64,000 bases of DNA, taken from assembly GCA_028280105.1 (NCBI GenBank), contig JANQML010000179.1, positions 1 through 64,000 of the forward strand. The letters run 5' to 3'. The DNA is from Desulfobacula sp. (lineage in GTDB: Bacteria; Desulfobacterota; Desulfobacteria; Desulfobacterales; Desulfobacteraceae). Shown in pieces: positions 60,236 through 64,000 of this stretch; position 1 is the first letter of the stretch; every line of letters begins with the position of its first letter. A model generated the notes under the pieces. That model made no database searches, was not told where the DNA came from, and saw only the letters and a program-made list of their open reading frames with translations. Position numbers and translations under genes: made by a program.

Positions 60236-61012
60236 ATGACCCGGTTCATCGGAATTGACGGGTGTAAAAAAGGATGGTTTTTTGTTTGCCTGGATCAAAA
60301 CCGCTCCTGTGAATGGGGAATCCTGGAGACCATCGGCGCGCTCTCTTCCTTATCAACAGAGGATGATGTGATCTTGATCGACATACCCATTGGATTAAAA
60401 GAGATCGATACCCGGGAGAGGCAATGTGATCGGCTGGCCCGAAAACTGTTGAAAAAAAGAGCGTCCAGCATATTCCCGGCACCGTCACGATTGGCCGTGA
60501 AGGCACCGGATTACAAAACGGCATCCGGCTTGAATTTTAAATACACGGGTCGAAAATTGTCCAAACAATCCTATTTTATTATGCCGAAAATAGACCAGGT
60601 GGATCAATTTATCCGGCAAACCGGCAAGGGGTTCAACATCAGGGAATATCATCCGGAACTCTGTTTTCTGGCACTTAACCGGTTTGCCCCCCTTTTATAT
60701 TCCAAAAAGCAGAAACTGGGACAAAAGGAGAGGGTGGATATCCTGGCCCGGTATCTTGAATCTGCACAGGATATCATTGCGGAAGCCGGAAAAGACATCC
60801 TGAAAAAAGACGCGGCAACAGATGATATCATAGATGCGCTGGCCGGGGCTGTAACCGCTGAATTTAATCACCGGGTCGTTTCACTACCCGATCCTCCGGA
60901 AATGGATAACAAGGGGATTCCCATGGCAATCACCTATCCCCAGGTGCCGGGGGATAGGGAACCGGGTGCAAAGACGTTACGGGATTCGGTCATAAATTCC
61001 AGACGGCATTAA
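60236..61012 (+). CDS. DUF429-domain protein, predicted RNase-H-like nuclease fold
   Basis: A 258-residue protein beginning FIGIDGCKKGWFFVCLD, the DUF429 N-terminal motif. ILIDIPIGLKE, RASSIFPAPSR, and a C-terminal DDIIDALAGAVTAEF acidic motif follow. The fold resembles RNase H, with conserved acids; no activity is established. No Shine-Dalgarno is clear before ATG 60236. It is followed 16 bases later by the hydrolase gene, likely the same transcript. Confidence 0.8.
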   Translation: MTRFIGIDGCKKGWFFVCLDQNRSCEWGILETIGALSSLSTEDDVILIDIPIGLKEIDTRERQCDRLARKLLKKRASSIFPAPSRLAVKAPDYKTASGLNFKYTGRKLSKQSYFIMPKIDQVDQFIRQTGKGFNIREYHPELCFLALNRFAPLLYSKKQKLGQKERVDILARYLESAQDIIAEAGKDILKKDAATDDIIDALAGAVTAEFNHRVVSLPDPPEMDNKGIPMAITYPQVPGDREPGAKTLRDSVINSRRH

Positions 61013-61028
61013 AAAAAAGGTGGAAAAA

Positions 61029-61718
61029 ATGAAACCGGAATCTTTTGAGATCCCTTTTGATCATCATCGCCTCAAAGGGGATATGTGGGATAAGAAATGC
61101 CGTGCCATTGTTTTACACGGGGCAGGCCAGTCTTCACGGGAACGGTTCTCAAGACTGCGGGATCATTTAAACAACAGGGGATTACCTAGTGTGGGGTTTG
61201 ATTTCATCGGGCACGGTGAAACCGGGGGACGGTTGACCGGAAGCAGCCTTTCCAGCCGGACAGAGCAGGCAACAGCCGTTATCCGGCAGACCTGCAAAGA
61301 GCCGTTGACCCTGATAGCGGCCAGCATGGGCGCCTATACGGCAATACGGCTGACCCGGGTATTCAGGGTAACCAATCTGGTGCTGCTGGTTCCGGCCGTA
61401 TATGCTTCCCGGGCCTATCACCTGCCTTTCGGGCCTGAATTTTCAGCCGCGATTCGAACCCCATACAGCTGGAAAGATTCGGATGCGTTCGGCATTTTAG
61501 AGGCGTTTACAGGAAATCTTCTGGTTGTTGCCGCAGAGAACGATTCCGTCATTCCGGAAGCGGTGATCGATATGATCCGTCAATCGGCAGTACTGGCCCG
61601 GTCCAGACATGTTTACACCGTTCCGGGATCAGCGCATTTACGGCTCTTCCCCAGGGACGGGGATTTTGATTCCGTCATTGATTTGATCATCAGCATGTGC
61701 GCTTTTAACGGAACCTAA
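61029..61718 (+). CDS. Alpha/beta hydrolase
   Basis: A 229-residue serine hydrolase-like protein. VLHGAGQSS forms the oxyanion-side HG motif, GHGETGG follows, the nucleophile elbow is AASMGAY (Ala replacing the usual first Gly), the acid is in AAENDSVIP, and the His in GSAHLRLF. ATG 61029 is preferred to GTG 61020 because AAGGTGG is 6 bases upstream. Substrate unknown. Confidence 0.8.
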   Translation: MKPESFEIPFDHHRLKGDMWDKKCRAIVLHGAGQSSRERFSRLRDHLNNRGLPSVGFDFIGHGETGGRLTGSSLSSRTEQATAVIRQTCKEPLTLIAASMGAYTAIRLTRVFRVTNLVLLVPAVYASRAYHLPFGPEFSAAIRTPYSWKDSDAFGILEAFTGNLLVVAAENDSVIPEAVIDMIRQSAVLARSRHVYTVPGSAHLRLFPRDGDFDSVIDLIISMCAFNGT

Positions 61719-61798
61719 TCCTTTGTTGACGTTTTACGGTTTTAAACGGCCGGACACGAATTATAATAATAATGCTTTTTACATGAAAGACGGAACAG

Positions 61799-61996
61799 AT
61801 GACGGATGGAAAAAAAAGAGCCGGTATTAAACCCGGCCAAATCGTTTCAATTGTGTTGAAAAAAGACCAGCGGACGGGACAACTCACCAAAGGCAGGGTC
61901 AAGGCCCTTTTGACCAAATCACCGTTCCACCCCCATGGAATAAAGGTCCGTTTAGACAACGGCCTTGTGGGCAGGGTAAAGGTCATCCATGAATAA
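61799..61996 (+). CDS. YwbE-family small protein
   Basis: A 65-residue basic protein with the YwbE (DUF2196) pattern IKPGQIVSIVLKKDQRTG and HPHGIKVRLDNGLVGRVK (both shortened). It may form an SH3-like barrel that binds nucleic acid; the function is not established. Encoded 80 bases after the hydrolase and 54 before nth. Confidence 0.85.
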   Translation: MTDGKKRAGIKPGQIVSIVLKKDQRTGQLTKGRVKALLTKSPFHPHGIKVRLDNGLVGRVKVIHE

Positions 61997-62050
61997 TGCC
62001 GGGATCATGCTAAACCATATCAGGAGCTTTAAAATTGGAAGGAAGGGCGT

Positions 62051-62707
62051 ATGGCAGTTGATATATCCCGCTTTATTGAAATTTTGAAAAAGGAAGTGGC
62101 ACACTACCAGGTACCGGTGATTGACCTGATGGCGGCTCAAACCCGGTCGCCGTTTAAAATACTGGTGGCAACGATTTTATCGGCCCGGACCAAGGACGAA
62201 GTTACGGCCGCAGCTTCGGAACGGCTTTTCAGGCTTGCGCCGGATCTGGAGGGGCTTGGACGGTTATCCCGGGAAAAGATTCAGTCGCTGATATATCCGG
62301 TGGGGTTTCACAATTCAAAGGCCAAATACCTGTCCGGACTTCCCAAAGCGTTGGAAGCCTTTGGCGGACAGGTTCCTTCGGCCATAGAAGATCTGGTGAC
62401 CCTGCCCGGGGTCGGACGAAAAACAGCCAATCTGGTCAGATCGGTGGCATTTGACAAGGATGCCGTCTGTGTGGATACCCATGTCCACCGGATCATGAAT
62501 ATCTGGGAGTATGTAAAAACCAACACCCCGTTGGAAACGGAACAGGCGTTGCGAAAAAAACTGCCCAGAAAACACTGGAAAGAGGTGAACTGGATACTTG
62601 TGGCATTTGGCCAGGGAACCTGCCGTCCGGTGTCTCCCCACTGCGACCGGTGTGTCCTCACCCGGCTCTGCCCTAAAAAAGGGGTGACGCCCCGGCGCCT
62701 TAAATAA
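62051..62707 (+). CDS. nth: Endonuclease III
   Basis: DNA glycosylase/AP lyase for oxidised pyrimidines. The 218 residues contain the helix-hairpin-helix LPGVGRKTANLV with catalytic Lys, DTHVHRI with catalytic Asp, and the 4Fe-4S loop CX6CX2CX5C (CRPVSPHCDRCVLTRLC). GGAAGG precedes the ATG. The N-terminal AQTRSPFKILVATILSARTKDE matches (core LSARTKDE). Confidence 0.93.
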   Translation: MAVDISRFIEILKKEVAHYQVPVIDLMAAQTRSPFKILVATILSARTKDEVTAAASERLFRLAPDLEGLGRLSREKIQSLIYPVGFHNSKAKYLSGLPKALEAFGGQVPSAIEDLVTLPGVGRKTANLVRSVAFDKDAVCVDTHVHRIMNIWEYVKTNTPLETEQALRKKLPRKHWKEVNWILVAFGQGTCRPVSPHCDRCVLTRLCPKKGVTPRRLK

Positions 62708-62773
62708 CCGGAAGATCTTGAAGATATTTGATCATCAACCGTTTTAAAACAGATAAGGAGATGGTTATCAGAT

Positions 62774-64000
62774 ATGAAAATCGGGGTGCTTGAGCTCTTA
62801 TGCGACGATGTGAACCCGGGTATTCTGAACCTTCCCCATCACCTGTTTGTGCTGAAACAATCCGCCGGTATCATGCCCCAGGCCGTCAGTGCCTGGTGCC
62901 GCAGGCTGGGGCATGATGTCTGTTATGCTGTTTATTTCGGATGTCATGCACCGGAAAAACTGATGCCCGATGACCTGGACGTGATCTTTATCTCCTGTTT
63001 TTCCAGGGGAAGCGGCCTGGCCTATGCCCTGGCCAGATTGTTCCGGCAAAAGTCACCCGGGATTCTAACCGTTCTCGGCGGCCCCCATGCCAAGCAATTC
63101 TCCCGGGATGCGATCCGTTTTTTTGATGTGGTGGTAAAAGAATGCGATTTCCGGCTGATCCAAGAGATACTCACCGATTTTCCAAGGGGCTGTATCGTAT
63201 CCAGCGGCCGGAAGTTAACCGATCTGCCCGGTATTGAAGAACGTCTGCCGGAGATTCGAAACACCTCTTTCTGGCAGGGAAAACCTGCTCCCTTTGTCTT
63301 TGTTCCGGTTCTTTCCAGTCTGGGATGCCCATATGCCTGTGATTTTTGCGTGGACTGGAAAACCCCTTACCATCTTTTATCATTGGATCGTCTGAAACAG
63401 GATCTTCAATTTGCGGCCCGGCATTTTCCACAGGTTAAAATCAATTTCTATGATCCCAATTTCGGGGTTGAATTTGATCGGGTGATGGATGTGATAGAGT
63501 CCATAAACCACCCCAGAAGAAGATGGTTTCTCACCGAAGGATCCCTGGATTCCCTCACTGACGACCGTTTGAATCGTATGGACAAAGCCGGCTGCCTCTG
63601 TGTGATCCCCGGTATTGAGTCCTGGAACGCCTATACCAAAAAAACCGGTATCGGAACACCGGGTTCGGCCCGGGAAAAGCTGGGCCGGATCGTTGAACGG
63701 TTTAATGCCATCCACCGGCATATTCCCATCACTCAGGCCAATCTGATGTTTGGCCTGGATACGGATAAAGGTGATGAACCGGTCACCCTCAACAAGAGAT
63801 TTATCTCGAAAACCCCCTGGGTCTCCCATTCCCTGAACATCCCGGCGCCGTTCGGCGAAACCCCTTTGTTCAAAAGATATCTGAAAAAAGGCAGGTTCCA
63901 TAAATCCTTGCCCTTTACCTTTTATTGCAAGCCGTATCTGGCAACGACACTCCGCCATTATTCACCCGTGGAGTTTTATGAAAAGCTGATTGATACCTTT
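62774..64000 (+). CDS. B12-binding-type radical SAM protein, cut at the window end
   Basis: The frame is open from ATG 62774 to the last base (409 codons visible), so the C-terminus is missing. An N-terminal cobalamin-binding-like fold (~1-140; LGGPHAKQFSRDA) precedes the radical SAM motif CPYACDFC (CX3CX2C) near residue 195. FYDPNFGVEFDRV and GIESWNAYTKKTG follow, as in B12-dependent radical SAM enzymes. AAGGAG is 13 bases before the ATG, rather far. The reaction cannot be predicted. Confidence 0.82.
   Translation, partial: MKIGVLELLCDDVNPGILNLPHHLFVLKQSAGIMPQAVSAWCRRLGHDVCYAVYFGCHAPEKLMPDDLDVIFISCFSRGSGLAYALARLFRQKSPGILTVLGGPHAKQFSRDAIRFFDVVVKECDFRLIQEILTDFPRGCIVSSGRKLTDLPGIEERLPEIRNTSFWQGKPAPFVFVPVLSSLGCPYACDFCVDWKTPYHLLSLDRLKQDLQFAARHFPQVKINFYDPNFGVEFDRVMDVIESINHPRRRWFLTEGSLDSLTDDRLNRMDKAGCLCVIPGIESWNAYTKKTGIGTPGSAREKLGRIVERFNAIHRHIPITQANLMFGLDTDKGDEPVTLNKRFISKTPWVSHSLNIPAPFGETPLFKRYLKKGRFHKSLPFTFYCKPYLATTLRHYSPVEFYEKLIDTF

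Overview
The window looks like a chromosomal segment of a Gram-negative, strictly anaerobic Desulfobacterota bacterium, probably a Desulfobacteraceae-type sulfate reducer. This is inferred from gene content: long-form PurC, iron-sulfur aldo/keto reductase and nitroreductase, a radical SAM protein of the spore-photoproduct-lyase type, LarC, many sigma-54 and hybrid two-component proteins, and lipoproteins. There is no 16S or other decisive marker. I see no rRNA, tRNA, CRISPR array, prophage or transposase gene.

Layout. 0-1.1 kb: a dispersed repeat and a tungstate/molybdate-type binding protein. 1.4-7.2 kb: a CorC-like CBS protein, then pheA-aroE-aroA-aroC, preceded by what reads as a Phe-codon transcription attenuator. 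7.3-13 kb: a small acidic protein, a TolC-like protein, then purC, a ParB-like gene, an SPL-like radical SAM gene and plsC. 13.1-20.4 kb (minus): an EF-G paralogue, then xseA-xseB-ispA-dxs-tlyA. 20.5-24 kb: a MITE-like repeat, a CYTH protein, an MFS remnant and a hybrid histidine kinase. 24.2-32.9 kb: M20 peptidase-larC-pgpA-recA-alaS and two YejB/YejE-like permeases. 33-36.9 kb (minus): tesA-ybbA-ybbP. 37.2-50.3 kb: the most unusual region (below). 50.4-53 kb: an FAD amine oxidoreductase and an Fe-S aldo/keto reductase. 53.2-54.9 kb: cupin, FosA-like protein, phosphoesterase. 54.9-57.5 kb: a second MITE-like copy and an island of toxin-antitoxin-like pairs. 57.6-64 kb: a Ser/Thr kinase-Lcl fusion, Fe-S nitroreductase, DUF429, hydrolase, YwbE, nth and a radical SAM gene cut by the window edge.

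The candidate new system spans 37.2-50.3 kb. A convergent NtrC-like regulator and membrane histidine kinase adjoin four tandem paralogous oligopeptide-binding lipoproteins with no permease or ATPase among them. Just upstream of the array, on the same strand, is a 36-residue ORF missed by length cut-offs. It has a strong Shine-Dalgarno, a textbook signal peptide, only six to eight residues after the predicted cleavage site, and its own perfect terminator. It reads as a secreted peptide-signal precursor. A sigma-54-like promoter lies upstream of it. A second, near-consensus sigma-54 promoter points the other way, toward a 58-residue protein and a hybrid kinase whose phosphoacceptor His is replaced by Arg. 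Between the promoters are two TGCACA-N6-TGTGCA palindromes that resemble NtrC-type enhancer sites. My reading is a peptide-sensing circuit: secreted peptide, lipoprotein receptors, kinase/regulator, and sigma-54 control of the peptide gene and of a pseudokinase branch. The parts are seen in the sequence; the circuit is inference.
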